DNA of 64,000 nt from an uncultured Pseudoalteromonas sp. (GCA_947493455.1 CANLRB010000007.1:1-64000); one strand, 5' to 3'. Shown: positions 44,789 to 54,064, counted from the first letter of the stretch. Notes: a model not told the origin generated them from the letters alone. Program-made: numbers and translations.

Positions 44789-46427
44789 GATTTAACTTAG
44801 ATTCCATACTGTTATTAACTAAATATAAAGGAACGAGACCGACCACAACGATAAATAAGGCAGACAAGGATGCGTACTCCAACTGCTCATCGCTGACAAA
44901 TTGATAAACATAGGTTGCGAGTGTTTCATAATTGAATGGCCGCAATAAGAGTGCAGCCGGCAATTCTTTCATACACTCAATAAAAATCAACAATCCTGCT
45001 GTGAGCATACCCCGACGCATTAATGGAAAATGGACTTTTGCTAAAGTTTGGCCATAACTATACCCCATTGAATGACTCGCCATATCGAGCGACGGTGCTA
45101 TACGCGCAAAACTTGATTCAATTGTGCCTTGCGCAATCGCATAAAAGCGCACCACGTAGGCAAAAAATAAAGCGAACAACGTGCCACTAAAAATAAGTCC
45201 CGGTTGTTCAATAAAATCGGTGTGTTCGGCAAGATTATTTATTAAATGATCGGCGCCAGTCAAAGGCAGTAGTACCGCAATTGCAAGTACCGTTCCCGGT
45301 AGCGCATAACCTGTGCTGGCCAGTTTACCGGGCAGGCTTGCGTATTTAGCCTGACTAATTCGCTGGTAATAAACCACAAACATACTCAGAATGACACAAA
45401 CAACACTTACCAAAACCGCTAACTTTAAACTTTGCCACGCATGAGTCAAAAATGCTTGATTCCACGCAAAATCGAAATAACTAACCGCGTATTGCAGTAA
45501 AATAAGGGACGGTAAAATAAAGCCAAGTATCAGGACAATAGAGCAATAAAAAGTTGCCCACCATTTGCTTGCACCACTTAGTCGATAAAGCGCTTCTTGC
45601 GTACCCGAATTACTACGTTCAAATACTTGTTTATTGCGACGGCTATAGCGTTCAATAGACAAAGTTAAAAACAAAAACAGCAACATGATGCCAGAAATTT
45701 TAGCCGCCGCTGTTAATGAATAGTAGCCAAGCCACGTATCATAAACAGCAGTCGTTAATGTGCTCACAGCAAAGTAATGAACCGTTGCAAAGTCGGCCAT
45801 GGCTTCCATACTAATAAGTGCCAGCGCTGCTACAATCGAGCCGCGCGCCAAAGGAATGGACACACGTAAAAAACTTTTAAGTGGCGATAACCCCATCAAC
45901 TGACTTGCTTGCACTAGTTTAAAAGACTGCTCTTTTAAGGCCGTTTTAAAAATTAGAAATAGGTATGGATAAAGCACCAAGGCAATCATAACAATTGCAC
46001 CACCTAACGTGCGAATATCAAAAAACCAATAATCTTCTGGCGATTGCCAGCCAAAGACACCACGCAGCAAAGACTGTACGGGCCCTGCATAATCAAATAA
46101 ATCAGTATAGATGTAGGCAATGATATAAGTCGGCATGGCAAGGGGTAACATCAATGCCCACTCAAATTGACGTTTGCCTGGAAATTCACAATAGGCACAG
46201 AGCCAACCCAGCGGCAGTGCAATAACACAGCTCAGTGATGCGACGCCCGCAATAAGGACAATCGTGTTATAGGTATAATCCCACAGAACGGTATCGAAAA
46301 GATGACCAAATACTTCGGTATCTGGCATCAAGGATTCGAAAATTAAAAATAGTAACGGCAGCGACAGGATAAACCCCGTTGCTGCCGCAAAAACCTGCCA
46401 TTTAGACAGAAATTGTGTTCGTTGCAT
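44781..46427 (-). CDS. fbpB: Ferric iron ABC transporter, fused permease
   Basis: A 548-residue permease made of two homologous BPD_transp_1 halves, about 12 helices. Each half has an EAA-type loop: the first near ASQLMGLSPLKSFLRVSIPLARGSI, the second near ASHSMGYSYGQTLAKVHFPLMRRGM. This is the FbpB/SfuB architecture for periplasmic ferric iron uptake. Its ATG shares one base with the stop of the binding-protein gene (TAATG), and its end overlaps the ATPase start. Confidence 0.9.
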   Translation of the reverse strand: MQRTQFLSKWQVFAAATGFILSLPLLFLIFESLMPDTEVFGHLFDTVLWDYTYNTIVLIAGVASLSCVIALPLGWLCAYCEFPGKRQFEWALMLPLAMPTYIIAYIYTDLFDYAGPVQSLLRGVFGWQSPEDYWFFDIRTLGGAIVMIALVLYPYLFLIFKTALKEQSFKLVQASQLMGLSPLKSFLRVSIPLARGSIVAALALISMEAMADFATVHYFAVSTLTTAVYDTWLGYYSLTAAAKISGIMLLFLFLTLSIERYSRRNKQVFERSNSGTQEALYRLSGASKWWATFYCSIVLILGFILPSLILLQYAVSYFDFAWNQAFLTHAWQSLKLAVLVSVVCVILSMFVVYYQRISQAKYASLPGKLASTGYALPGTVLAIAVLLPLTGADHLINNLAEHTDFIEQPGLIFSGTLFALFFAYVVRFYAIAQGTIESSFARIAPSLDMASHSMGYSYGQTLAKVHFPLMRRGMLTAGLLIFIECMKELPAALLLRPFNYETLATYVYQFVSDEQLEYASLSALFIVVVGLVPLYLVNNSMESKLNHE

Positions 46428-47503
46428 TAAAGATCAAACTTTACCTCGTCAATCAGCTTCAATGCTAAAGGACGGAACTCGCTCACTTTAGTTAGTGGCA
46501 AAGCGTCTTCCTTAAACTCGCCCCATGATGCAACTAACTCTGATAATTCGACACCCTCTTTAACAGGGTATTCCATATTTACAGAAGCATACATATTCTG
46601 GGCTTTATTGTCAGTCATAAATTCGATTAATTTCAATGCATTTGCCGTATTTTGACCATACTTAGTTAATACCGCACCCGAAACATTGATATGAGAGCCA
46701 CGATTAGTTTGATTAGGGAAATTGATAAACACAGATTCTGCCCATGGCACCTGCTTAGGATCGTTCAGCATTTTACCAAAATAATAGCTATTGCCGAGTG
46801 CGAGATCACATAACCCCTCTTTAACAGCTTTAACTTGTGCGCGATCGTTTCCTTGTGGCTTACGTGCTAAATTCGCTTTAACACCTTTAAGCCAATCGCG
46901 AGTATAGCCTTCACCGTGATGCGCAATCATAGAGGCAACCAGTCCTAAATTATACGGGTGCTTGCCTGAGCGCATACAAATTTTACCCTGGTATTGCTCA
47001 TTTGCTAAATCTTCATAAGCTAAGGAATCTAGTTTACCCATGCGTTCTTTCGACGAATAAACGTTACGAATACGCTTAGTCAGAGCCACCCAATTACCAT
47101 CGCTGTCTCTAAATTGAGCCGGAATATTGCTATTGACGCGTTCGCTATTAATTGGTTGTACCAAACCTTCTTGTTCCATTTGGAGCAGCGCACTAAAGTT
47201 TGATGTAAGTACCAGATCTGCTTTGGTAAATTTACCTTCTTGCTTTAATTTTTCAATTAAGCCTTTTTTGGCAAAAACAACATTAGTTTCAATGCCTGTT
47301 TCTTTAGTAAATTCAGCAAGAATCGGGTCGATTAAAAAACTTTGACGAAATGAATATATATTAACAACTTGCTTTTCATCAGCTTTGCCTTGCACTGCAA
47401 CTGCGTTTTCAGCTGGTTTTTCTGACACGTTATTCGTATTTTTTGGAGCTTGATCACAGGCAGCTAAGCCAATTAAAGAGAGTGCTATCAGCGTTTTTTT
47501 CAT
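46427..47503 (-). CDS. fbpA: Ferric iron ABC transporter, substrate-binding lipoprotein
   Basis: A 358-residue periplasmic binding protein. The N-terminus MKKTLIALSLIGLAACDQ has a lipobox LAAC with Cys16. It then follows the FutA/FbpA pattern VVNIYSFRQSFLIDPILAEFTKETGIETNVVFAKKGLIEKLKQEG, SSKERMGKLDSLAYEDLANEQYQGKICMRSGKHPYN, and the tyrosine pair in LALGNSYYFGKML that binds ferric iron in the family. First gene of the operon fbpA-fbpB-fbpC-dyp. A Fur box lies 17 bases upstream of the start codon, so iron repression is expected. Confidence 0.9.
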   Translation of the reverse strand: MKKTLIALSLIGLAACDQAPKNTNNVSEKPAENAVAVQGKADEKQVVNIYSFRQSFLIDPILAEFTKETGIETNVVFAKKGLIEKLKQEGKFTKADLVLTSNFSALLQMEQEGLVQPINSERVNSNIPAQFRDSDGNWVALTKRIRNVYSSKERMGKLDSLAYEDLANEQYQGKICMRSGKHPYNLGLVASMIAHHGEGYTRDWLKGVKANLARKPQGNDRAQVKAVKEGLCDLALGNSYYFGKMLNDPKQVPWAESVFINFPNQTNRGSHINVSGAVLTKYGQNTANALKLIEFMTDNKAQNMYASVNMEYPVKEGVELSELVASWGEFKEDALPLTKVSEFRPLALKLIDEVKFDL

Positions 47504-47519
47504 TTTTATTCGACCTATA

Positions 47520-47538
47520 AATAAGAAGTATTATCAAT
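47520..47538. promoter_or_regulatory. Fur box of the ferric ABC operon
   Basis: Reading the minus strand, ATTGATAATACTTCTTATT. Aligned to ATGATAATNATTCTCATT-type Fur sites it matches about 15 of 17 defined positions. It lies just upstream of the fbpA start codon, where repression would block transcription or initiation. Confidence 0.65.
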
Positions 47539-47616
47539 TGTAACTATTCAAATATGAATGTACAGCTCAATTTATTAACAAAACATTGCAAAAGAAAAGA
47601 AATACGACAAAAAGCA

Positions 47617-47634
47617 TGTGAGACATTTCTCACA
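47617..47634. promoter_or_regulatory. UvrY/GacA-type binding dyad
   Basis: TGTGAGACATTTCTCACA: arms TGTGAG and CTCACA with a six-base spacer. E. coli UvrY binds a near-identical 18-bp dyad upstream of csrB (TGTGAG-N6-CTTACA as I recall). It lies about 185 bases before the predicted start of the CsrB-like RNA, a similar distance. Confidence 0.75.
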
Positions 47635-47840
47635 TCAATAAAGTTAAACTCTTAAAGAACCGCATACAATATCGAACAAAAAAACACTAACACACTGAAT
47701 TTAAAATGCATTTACTACTAAAAACAATAGTTACAAATTTATAAAGCGCAATAAATTAGCTTACACTACTTTTACCAAACCGCTCGATTCGTAAAATGTA
47801 ACACATCCAAACGGAAACGGACGCTTGCAGGGAGCAAGCT

Positions 47841-48154
47841 GGTAGTGATACCTCAATGGATATCAGTTTAGGAAAACTGAGCTAGGACGCATGGACAACG
47901 GTGGCAAAACGGACAGTGCCAAACAAGGATTCGTTAAATAAGGATAACAGTTGCGGACAACTGAGCTAGGATGCAAGGACAATGCAGGCATAACGGACAG
48001 TGCCAAACAAGGACTCGTTAATAAGGATATCAGTTTAGGACAACTGAGCTAGGACGCAAGGACAATGTTGGCATAACGGACAGTGCCAAACAAGGATTCG
48101 TTAATAAGGATATCAGTTTAGGACAACTGAGCTAGGACGCAAGGATTGAGGTGG
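47841..48154 (+). repeat. Tandem 83-84 bp repeats inside the CsrB-like RNA
   Basis: Near-identical units start at 47925 (84 bases), 48009 (83 bases) and 48092 (partial, about 63 bases); a diverged partial unit precedes at about 47841-47924. Each unit starts AAGGA(T/C)TCGTTAA and holds seven to eight GGA motifs, including the arms CAGTTTAGGACAACTG. Copies 3 and 4 are almost identical, implying recent duplication that raised the number of CsrA sites. Confidence 0.9.
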
Positions 48155-48328
48155 TAGCTAGGATGTTACCTTAAAGGGAATTAATAATATGGATTTTAAA
48201 GGAAATAGGATTGAGCACGGACTAAGCTCTTTGACATGTAAAAGTCAAACATAAGGAAATCAAATTGGATTGCTTTTCGTCTTGAGAGACTGAAATCAGC
48301 ATGGCTGGATGCCAACAAAGATTCCGTG

Positions 48329-48356
48329 AGCGCAGCACATGCTGCGCTTTTCTTTG
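48329..48356 (+). terminator. Intrinsic terminator of the CsrB-like RNA
   Basis: AGCGCAGCA (48329-48337) pairs with TGCTGCGCT (48340-48348), followed by TTTCTTT. No protein gene ends nearby on the plus strand, which supports an RNA gene. Confidence 0.92.
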
Positions 48357-48384
48357 CCTGAAATTCATACCTACCTATCTTGGT

Positions 48385-48777
48385 TTACTTACCACCGCCG
48401 CGAATATAGGCTTTACTTTCTCCTGTATACTCAACAACTAAATCGGTGATAAATAACTCAGCAATCTTATCACTGCCTAAGCGCTCGTTTTCAATAAGCA
48501 ATGCGAGAATACGTCGTTTCGCTGTATCAATTGCGTCATGCCCGGTAAACTCTCTTAGCTTGAGTGATTTGAGCGCTACTGCAATGGCTTCACGCGCGAC
48601 AATATCATCTTCTGTAGCTATTGGTCCGGCCAACCATTTGACATGTATCGAGGTAACAACCCGATAGTCACGTGCGTTCACTGGGTTAACCTGGATATTA
48701 TTGTAGCTTCGAATCTCAAAGCCATATGAGTAGAACGAAACAACAAAGCAAACAATAATCATAACGTATTTTTTCAT
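48385..48777 (-). CDS. Small exported FliL-like protein
   Basis: A 130-residue protein with a signal peptide or membrane anchor (MKKYVMIIVCFVVSFYSYGF). The rest (NPVNARDYRVVTSIHVKW, then REAIAVALKSLKLREFTGHDAIDTAKRRILALLIENERLG, then IAELFITDLVVE) resembles the periplasmic domain of FliL: a strand, a helix pair and a final strand. FliL stabilises flagellar stators; stand-alone FliL-like proteins away from flagellar operons are known in Alteromonadales. I am only moderately sure of the family. ATG 48777 has AGGGA seven bases upstream; the frame is open eight more codons. It is convergent with the CsrB-like RNA. Confidence 0.5.
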   Translation of the reverse strand: MKKYVMIIVCFVVSFYSYGFEIRSYNNIQVNPVNARDYRVVTSIHVKWLAGPIATEDDIVAREAIAVALKSLKLREFTGHDAIDTAKRRILALLIENERLGSDKIAELFITDLVVEYTGESKAYIRGGGK

Positions 48778-48842
48778 ATTAATTCCCTGTAAAAAAAACA
48801 ATCCTTTATAGTTTTATGATTTAGCTTTAAATACAATTGAAT

Positions 48843-49574
48843 TTACATGTTTTTACACTCGCTACTAGGCACAATGTTAGACGTTAGCAATCGACTGCGC
48901 TTACCGCGTAAATAAGCATTTCTAAAATCGATAAAATGACGCTCTAGCTTAGTGGCCGCCTCTTTTTCTTTTGCTAACTCAAGCACCATAATCGCAACTT
49001 CGGCGGTTCCGAGTTGGTTGTCAAATGCCGCTACACGTAAATGGTATTCGGATACTTTTTCTGGACTAATTGATAAAATTGGAAAGCGGTCAAGATACGG
49101 GCTTTTGCGTATCATCTTTTTAGCCTCACGCCATGTACCATCGAGGAAAATGAAAAGTGGGGTTTTTCCTTCTTCGCGGCCAATTGAATTGACGATGCGC
49201 TCTGCAGGCATATTATCTCTCGGAAAAACCACAAAAGGCTGGTACTGAGGGTTATTTAATAATGCTAATAAATCTGGGTCAGGTGAAACTCGATCCCAAC
49301 GAAAAGCATAATTATCCGGCACGATGTCAGCAATTAAGCGCCCTGTATTTGACGGTTTAAAGCTTTCATTGTGATACATAAGTAAACATACAGCCGCGTT
49401 GCAGTTCGCTATTTCAACGCGTTCACAAATACACAAATGCTCTGATAACAAGCAAGATTCGCAACGAGTCAGCTTTGAGCCTCTCGCTTTATATTCTCTT
49501 TTTGCTGCTGCGATTTGTTGTTTTCTTAATGCTAAAACCGAATTTTTCAAAATACCTCCTCGAGTCGAGTCCAT
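48843..49574 (-). CDS. tapT: tRNA-uridine aminocarboxypropyltransferase, DTW domain
   Basis: A 243-residue DTW-domain protein (TapT/YfiP family) that transfers the aminocarboxypropyl group of SAM to uridine 47 of tRNAs (acp3U). The signature DGTW is in LFIFLDGTWREAKKMIRKSPYL. An N-terminal zinc site is visible as TRCESCLLSEHLCICE (four cysteines). The region NESFKPSNTGRLIADIVPDN matches the SAM-binding part. It is followed downstream by the FliL-like gene after a 65-base gap. Position 49574 is the first ATG and suits the family, though the true start could be slightly downstream. Confidence 0.88.
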   Translation of the reverse strand: MDSTRGGILKNSVLALRKQQIAAAKREYKARGSKLTRCESCLLSEHLCICERVEIANCNAAVCLLMYHNESFKPSNTGRLIADIVPDNYAFRWDRVSPDPDLLALLNNPQYQPFVVFPRDNMPAERIVNSIGREEGKTPLFIFLDGTWREAKKMIRKSPYLDRFPILSISPEKVSEYHLRVAAFDNQLGTAEVAIMVLELAKEKEAATKLERHFIDFRNAYLRGKRSRLLTSNIVPSSECKNM

Positions 49575-49592
49575 ATTTTATCGAAAAGTGAG

Positions 49593-50414
49593 TTACTCTT
49601 CATCGTTTAAGCACGATTTTTCCTGAGCTATGCTCTCAGGTAAATCAAACTCTTGTTTGTAGGCGCCCACTTGATATTGTTGGTAGATTCGATCGATTTG
49701 CCCTGATTTACGCATCTTAAATAAAGTGCAATTTAGATCTTGATATAAATAAGCAAACTCCGAATACTTGCTTAAACTAATATACTTTGCAGCGAGTGAG
49801 CGCTCACCGTAAGGTGCTATATGATAGGTCACATTTTTAAATTGGCTTCGAATGCGGTCAAAAGCCGAATTCGCCCACGCAATGTTTTGAATCGGCAATA
49901 CATCAATACGCCCTTTTAGTAGCAAATGCATCAGTTGTTCAGTGCTATTCGCTTCAAACACCTGTTTATTTTCAAGTGCAACTGATAATGTTTCACTGTA
50001 AAATGAATTGCGTAGCACACCAAACTTTAATTGAGACAATGCAGCAAGGCTGCTATAACGCTCACTATTTTTAATCTTTGGACTCAGTAAATAAACAACC
50101 TTACGCTCCTCATAACCCATCAGCATCGGCAACAAATAACTTTCTCTTGCACGATTCATTGAATGACGAGGGAGTAGATCAACTTGCCCTTTTTGAGCGC
50201 GATTTATCGTTCTCGGCCAAGGTACCAATTGAAAGTCTGCAACCAAATTGTGCTGCTTTAAAAACTCGTCAATCAACTGCTTTATCGGCCCCGATGACAC
50301 CTGTCCCATCACTTCCATTTCAGGCGGGCGATGACGAAAATCAACGACGACAGAATTAGCATTAAGAGGCCACGATAAGAAAAGAATAAAAACAATATAA
50401 AGATGATGATTCAT
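49593..50414 (-). CDS. Periplasmic solute-binding-like protein (SBP_bac_3 type)
   Basis: A 273-residue exported protein. The signal peptide is MNHHLYIVFILFLSWPLNANS. The rest follows family 3 binding proteins: EVMGQVSSGPIKQLIDEFLKQHNLVADFQLVPWPRTINRAQKGQVDLLPRHS and the hinge stretch LLKGRIDVLPIQN. No ABC permease is adjacent, as in many Alteromonadales orphan proteins of this type, whose ligands are unknown. It overlaps no neighbour; the stop is 18 bases before the tapT start, so the two may be co-transcribed. Confidence 0.75.
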   Translation of the reverse strand: MNHHLYIVFILFLSWPLNANSVVVDFRHRPPEMEVMGQVSSGPIKQLIDEFLKQHNLVADFQLVPWPRTINRAQKGQVDLLPRHSMNRARESYLLPMLMGYEERKVVYLLSPKIKNSERYSSLAALSQLKFGVLRNSFYSETLSVALENKQVFEANSTEQLMHLLLKGRIDVLPIQNIAWANSAFDRIRSQFKNVTYHIAPYGERSLAAKYISLSKYSEFAYLYQDLNCTLFKMRKSGQIDRIYQQYQVGAYKQEFDLPESIAQEKSCLNDEE

Positions 50415-50476
50415 AACCTTGTAACTAAAGTTGCTCTGTTAAACCATAGTGCAAAGTTGCTGGAAAATCGAATAAA

Positions 50477-50501
50477 AAAACCCAGCCAAAGGCTGGGTTT
50501 T
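50477..50501 (-). terminator. Intrinsic terminator after lpdA
   Basis: AAAACCCAGCC (50477-50487), loop AAA, GGCTGGGTTTT (50491-50501): a perfect 11-bp stem 18 bases after the lpdA stop. Confidence 0.92.
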
Positions 50502-50518
50502 CTATCGAAATAATAAAC

Positions 50519-51946
50519 TTACTTCTTCTTTTTAACTGCTTTTTTATTTGGTAGGTCAGTAATTGAACCTTCAAAAATTTCTGCAGCAAGACCAATTGAC
50601 TCATTCAGTGTTGGGTGAGCGTGAATGGTTAACGCTAGGTCTTCACCGTCAGCGCCCATTTCCACAGCTAAACCAATTTCACCCAGCATTTCACCAGCAT
50701 TGATACCAACCATCGCACCACCAATAACACGGCCCGACTCTTTATCGAAAATAAGCTTCGTTGAACCTTCAGTACGCGCTGATGCAATTGCACGGCCCGA
50801 TGCAGCCCAAGGGAACACAGCCGTTTCAATGTTAAGACCCTGCTCTTTCGCTTCTTTTTCAGTTACACCTACCCAAGCGATTTCTGGATCTGTGTATGCA
50901 ATTGAAGGAATACATTTAGGATCGAAGTAATGTTTCTTACCAGAGATAACTTCAGCAGCAACATGCGCTTCATGAACAGCTTTGTGAGCAAGCATAGGCT
51001 GACCAACAATGTCACCAATCGCGAAGATGTGGTTAACGTTTGTCTTCATTTGCTTATCAGTATTAATAAAGCCACGATCATCAACTGCTACGCCTGCTTT
51101 TTCAGCATCAAGTAGTTTACCGTTTGGTGTACGACCAACAGCCACAAGCACTTTGTCATAACGTACTGGTTCAGCTGGCGCTTTTTTACCTTCAAATGTT
51201 ACATACAGGCCATCATCTTTCGCTTCAACTGCAACTACTTTAGTAGAAAGCATTACATTGAACTTGTCTTTAACGTAGCGCTGGTAAATTTTGATAACGT
51301 CTTTATCTGCAGCTGGTACAAGCTGGTCAGCAAATTCAACAACGTCGATTTGTGAACCTAGCGCGCGATATACTGTGCCCATCTCAAGACCAATGATACC
51401 ACCACCGAGTACAAGTAGTTTTTCAGGAACGTCTTTCAGCTCAAGAGCACCCGTTGAATCAATTACACGCTCATCTTCTGGGATGAAAGGAAGGTTAACT
51501 GGCTGTGAACCTGCCGCAATAATTGCGTTATCGAAAGTAACAGTCGTCGTGCCATTCTCGCCTTCAACGGCAATGGTGTTAGAGCCTGTGAATTTACCAT
51601 AACCGCTAACTACGTTAACTTTACGCATTTTAGCCATACCGTCTAGGCCACCAGTTAACTGGCCGATTACTGACTCTTTCCATGAACGGATTTTATCTAG
51701 ATCGATTTGAGGAGCACCGAAAGTCACACCGTGCGACGCCATTTCGCTTGCGTCATCAATTACTTTAGCAACGTGTAAAAGCGCTTTTGAAGGAATACAA
51801 CCTACGTTTAAGCACACGCCACCTAATGTATTGCGTGATTCAATTAATGTTACGTCTAAACCTAAATCAGCAGCACGGAATGCTGCAGAGTAACCACCAG
51901 GACCACCGCCTAGTACAACAACTTGAGTTTTGATTTCGTTGCTCAT
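50519..51946 (-). CDS. lpdA: Dihydrolipoyl dehydrogenase (E3)
   Basis: A 475-residue flavoprotein (E. coli 474). It has the FAD-binding VVLGGGPGGYSAAFRAADLG, redox disulphide GGVCLNVGCIPSK, NAD-binding VLGGGIIGLEMGTVYRALG, and the C-terminal HAHPTLNES with catalytic His and Glu. It reoxidises lipoyl groups of pyruvate and 2-oxoglutarate dehydrogenases. A 222-base gap with a terminator separates it from aceF, so it probably has its own promoter, as in E. coli where lpdA also serves other complexes. Confidence 0.97.
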   Translation of the reverse strand: MSNEIKTQVVVLGGGPGGYSAAFRAADLGLDVTLIESRNTLGGVCLNVGCIPSKALLHVAKVIDDASEMASHGVTFGAPQIDLDKIRSWKESVIGQLTGGLDGMAKMRKVNVVSGYGKFTGSNTIAVEGENGTTTVTFDNAIIAAGSQPVNLPFIPEDERVIDSTGALELKDVPEKLLVLGGGIIGLEMGTVYRALGSQIDVVEFADQLVPAADKDVIKIYQRYVKDKFNVMLSTKVVAVEAKDDGLYVTFEGKKAPAEPVRYDKVLVAVGRTPNGKLLDAEKAGVAVDDRGFINTDKQMKTNVNHIFAIGDIVGQPMLAHKAVHEAHVAAEVISGKKHYFDPKCIPSIAYTDPEIAWVGVTEKEAKEQGLNIETAVFPWAASGRAIASARTEGSTKLIFDKESGRVIGGAMVGINAGEMLGEIGLAVEMGADGEDLALTIHAHPTLNESIGLAAEIFEGSITDLPNKKAVKKKK

Positions 51947-52136
51947 GTTATTACCTTAACTGTTATTCGAACGGGATAATACGAGAAATGTATCACCCAA
52001 ACTCCCGCCTAATTATCTCAATTAACAAGACTTTGGGCAGATAAATTAAATATTGCGCGAAATTCTAGCATTGACATTGACAGATGTCGTGTAATTTTCC
52101 AGAGATTTCGCTCAATTAATACTATTTGCTATAAAC

Positions 52137-52164
52137 AAAACGCATAACCTAGGCTATGCGTTTT
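52137..52164 (-). terminator. Intrinsic terminator after aceF
   Basis: AAAACGCATA (52137-52146) pairs with TATGCGTTTT (52155-52164) around an eight-base loop. It lies four bases beyond the aceF stop, ending the pdhR-aceE-aceF transcript before lpdA. Confidence 0.85.
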
Positions 52165-52168
52165 ATTT

Positions 52169-54052
52169 TTACATTACTAACTGACGGATATCGCTCAAGT
52201 AAGCTGCAAGCGTTGCAGTAAAGCGTGCAGCTAACGCGCCGTCAATTACACGGTGGTCGTATGAACAGCTTAGCGGCACCATGAGGCGTGGCTCAAAATC
52301 TTTACCATTCCACTTCGGCTTCATGTCTGACTTAGACACACCTAAAATAGCAACTTCTGGTGCATTTACGATTGGTGTAAACGCAGTACCACCAATACCA
52401 CCTAAGCTTGAAATAGTAAAACAACCGCCCTGCATATCAGATGCCGTTAATTTACCTTCTCGTGCTTTGCCAGAGATTTCCATCAACTCGCGTGATAACT
52501 CAATAATGCCTTTCTTGTTCACGTCGCGCACAACAGGAACAACCAAACCATTTGGTGTATCAACGGCGATACCAATGTTTACGTACTTTTTAAGAATTAA
52601 GCTTTCGCCATCTTCAGACAGTGATGAGTTAAACGTTGGGAACTCTTCAAGTGCTTTAGCCGCCGCTTTCATTACGAATACTAACGGGGTGATTTTCACG
52701 CCCATTTTCTTTTTCTCAGCCAGTACATTTTGTTCTTTACGGAATGCTTCAAGCGTTGTGATATCTGCTTCGTCAAATTGAGTTACGTGTGGGATTTGTA
52801 CCCAGTTACGATGAAGGTTTGCACCTGAAAGCTTTTGAATACGAGAAAGTTTCTTCTCTTCTACTTCACCAAACTTGCTAAAGTCTACCTTCGGCCAAGG
52901 AATTAAGCCAAGCTCACCACCGCCAGTGTTGCCACTTTTAGATAGTTGACCTGATTCAACCTGCTTAACCAGCTCTTTAACGTAGCTTTGTACGTCTTCT
53001 TTTAGCACTCGGTTCTTACGACCAGTGCCTTTAACACGTGCTAGGTTTACACCAAACTCACGTGCTAGACGACGAACTACAGGAGACGCATGTGCGTATT
53101 GGTCATTCGCTACAAAGTCGTCTTTTTGCGCTGCAGGTGCAGCAGGTGCAGGCTTAACCGCTGGTGCTGCCGGAGCGGCTTTTGCAGGGGCAGCCGCTGT
53201 TGGTGCCGCTACAGGCGCAGAGCCCTGTGTCTCAAATACAAAAACAAGAGAACCTGTCGATACTTTACCGCCAACTTCTACTTTAATTTCTTTAACAGTA
53301 CCGGCAAATGGCGCTGGTACTTCCATAGAAGCCTTATCGCCTTCTACGTTTAAGATTGATTGGTCTTCTGAAACGCTATCGCCAACGGCAACCATAATTT
53401 CAGTGACTTCAACTTCGTCGCCACCAATATCAGGTACGTGAACCTCGACTAGTTCTGCCGCTGCTGGAGCGGGTGTTGCCACAGGTGCAGCCTCAACTGC
53501 AGCTGGAGCAGCTGCGCCTGCTTCAAATACGAATACGAGCGAGCCCGTTGACACTTTATCGCCAACCTCTACTTTGATATCGACAACTGTACCGCCAAAT
53601 GGTGCTGGCACTTCCATAGAAGCCTTGTCACCTTCTACATTTAGGATTGATTGGTCAGCTTCAACCACGTCGCCTACAGCAACCATGATCTCGGTGACTT
53701 CAACTTCGTCACCACCAATGTCTGGTACGTGTACTTCTTTTAATTCAGATGCCGCAACTGGAGCAGGGGCAGCCGCTGGGGCTACTGTTGCTTCTGGCGC
53801 GGCAGCTGCAGGTGCATCACCCGCAGCATCAAAAATCATGATTAAAGAGCCTGTTGCAACAGTGTCGCCTTCAGCTACTTTAATCTCTTTCACTGTACCC
53901 GCTTGTGCAGCTGGCACTTCCATTGAAGCTTTGTCACCTTCAACAGTGATAAGAGATTGATCAACTTCAACTGTATCGCCTACATTTACTAGGATCTCAG
54001 TTACTTCAACCTCATCTGCACCAATGTCTGGAACATGAATTTCGATTGCCAT
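52169..54052 (-). CDS. aceF: Pyruvate dehydrogenase E2, dihydrolipoyl acetyltransferase
   Basis: A 627-residue E2 with three lipoyl domains. Each carries [11 protein letters not shown] with the lipoylated Lys at 41, 143 and 240, and the domains are joined by Ala-Pro-rich swinging linkers. The E3/E1-binding domain is near 320-362 ([26 protein letters not shown]). The catalytic domain ends with [17 protein letters not shown], holding the active-site His and Asp. Domains 2 and 3 are very similar, indicating internal duplication. It transfers acetyl groups to CoA. The gap to aceE is 12 bases. Confidence 0.97.
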   Translation of the reverse strand: MAIEIHVPDIGADEVEVTEILVNVGDTVEVDQSLITVEGDKASMEVPAAQAGTVKEIKVAEGDTVATGSLIMIFDAAGDAPAAAAPEATVAPAAAPAPVAASELKEVHVPDIGGDEVEVTEIMVAVGDVVEADQSILNVEGDKASMEVPAPFGGTVVDIKVEVGDKVSTGSLVFVFEAGAAAPAAVEAAPVATPAPAAAELVEVHVPDIGGDEVEVTEIMVAVGDSVSEDQSILNVEGDKASMEVPAPFAGTVKEIKVEVGGKVSTGSLVFVFETQGSAPVAAPTAAAPAKAAPAAPAVKPAPAAPAAQKDDFVANDQYAHASPVVRRLAREFGVNLARVKGTGRKNRVLKEDVQSYVKELVKQVESGQLSKSGNTGGGELGLIPWPKVDFSKFGEVEEKKLSRIQKLSGANLHRNWVQIPHVTQFDEADITTLEAFRKEQNVLAEKKKMGVKITPLVFVMKAAAKALEEFPTFNSSLSEDGESLILKKYVNIGIAVDTPNGLVVPVVRDVNKKGIIELSRELMEISGKAREGKLTASDMQGGCFTISSLGGIGGTAFTPIVNAPEVAILGVSKSDMKPKWNGKDFEPRLMVPLSCSYDHRVIDGALAARFTATLAAYLSDIRQLVM

Positions 54053-54064
54053 TATATCTGCCTC

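Larger units (their letters stand above)
47804..48356 (+). ncRNA. csrB: CsrB-type regulatory RNA (CsrA/RsmA sponge)
   Basis: About 550 bases with no ORF on this strand but about 34 GGA trinucleotides, most as AGGA or CGGA separated by 8-25 bases, the hallmark of CsrB/RsmZ RNAs that sequester CsrA. The first hairpin is clear: GCTTGC and GCAAGC (47823-47839) present AGGGA in the loop. Further hairpins such as CAGTT-TAGGA-AACTG and AGCTC-type arms around TAGGA repeat along the RNA. It ends at a strong intrinsic terminator. A -10-like TAAAAT lies at 47792-47797, giving a start near 47804. A UvrY-type dyad lies upstream. E. coli CsrB is about 370 bases with about 20 sites, so this RNA is unusually long. 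The start is approximate. Confidence 0.87.

Noticed and set aside
47841-48154. CRISPR-like array from regular repeats
   Set aside because: Repeats are direct and contiguous at 83-84 bases without unique spacers, no cas genes are present, and GGA motifs with a terminator indicate a CsrB-type RNA.
52281-53960. Several long ORFs antisense to aceF
   Set aside because: They are shadows of the Ala/Pro-rich and repeated lipoyl-domain codons; translations are low complexity with no start signals.
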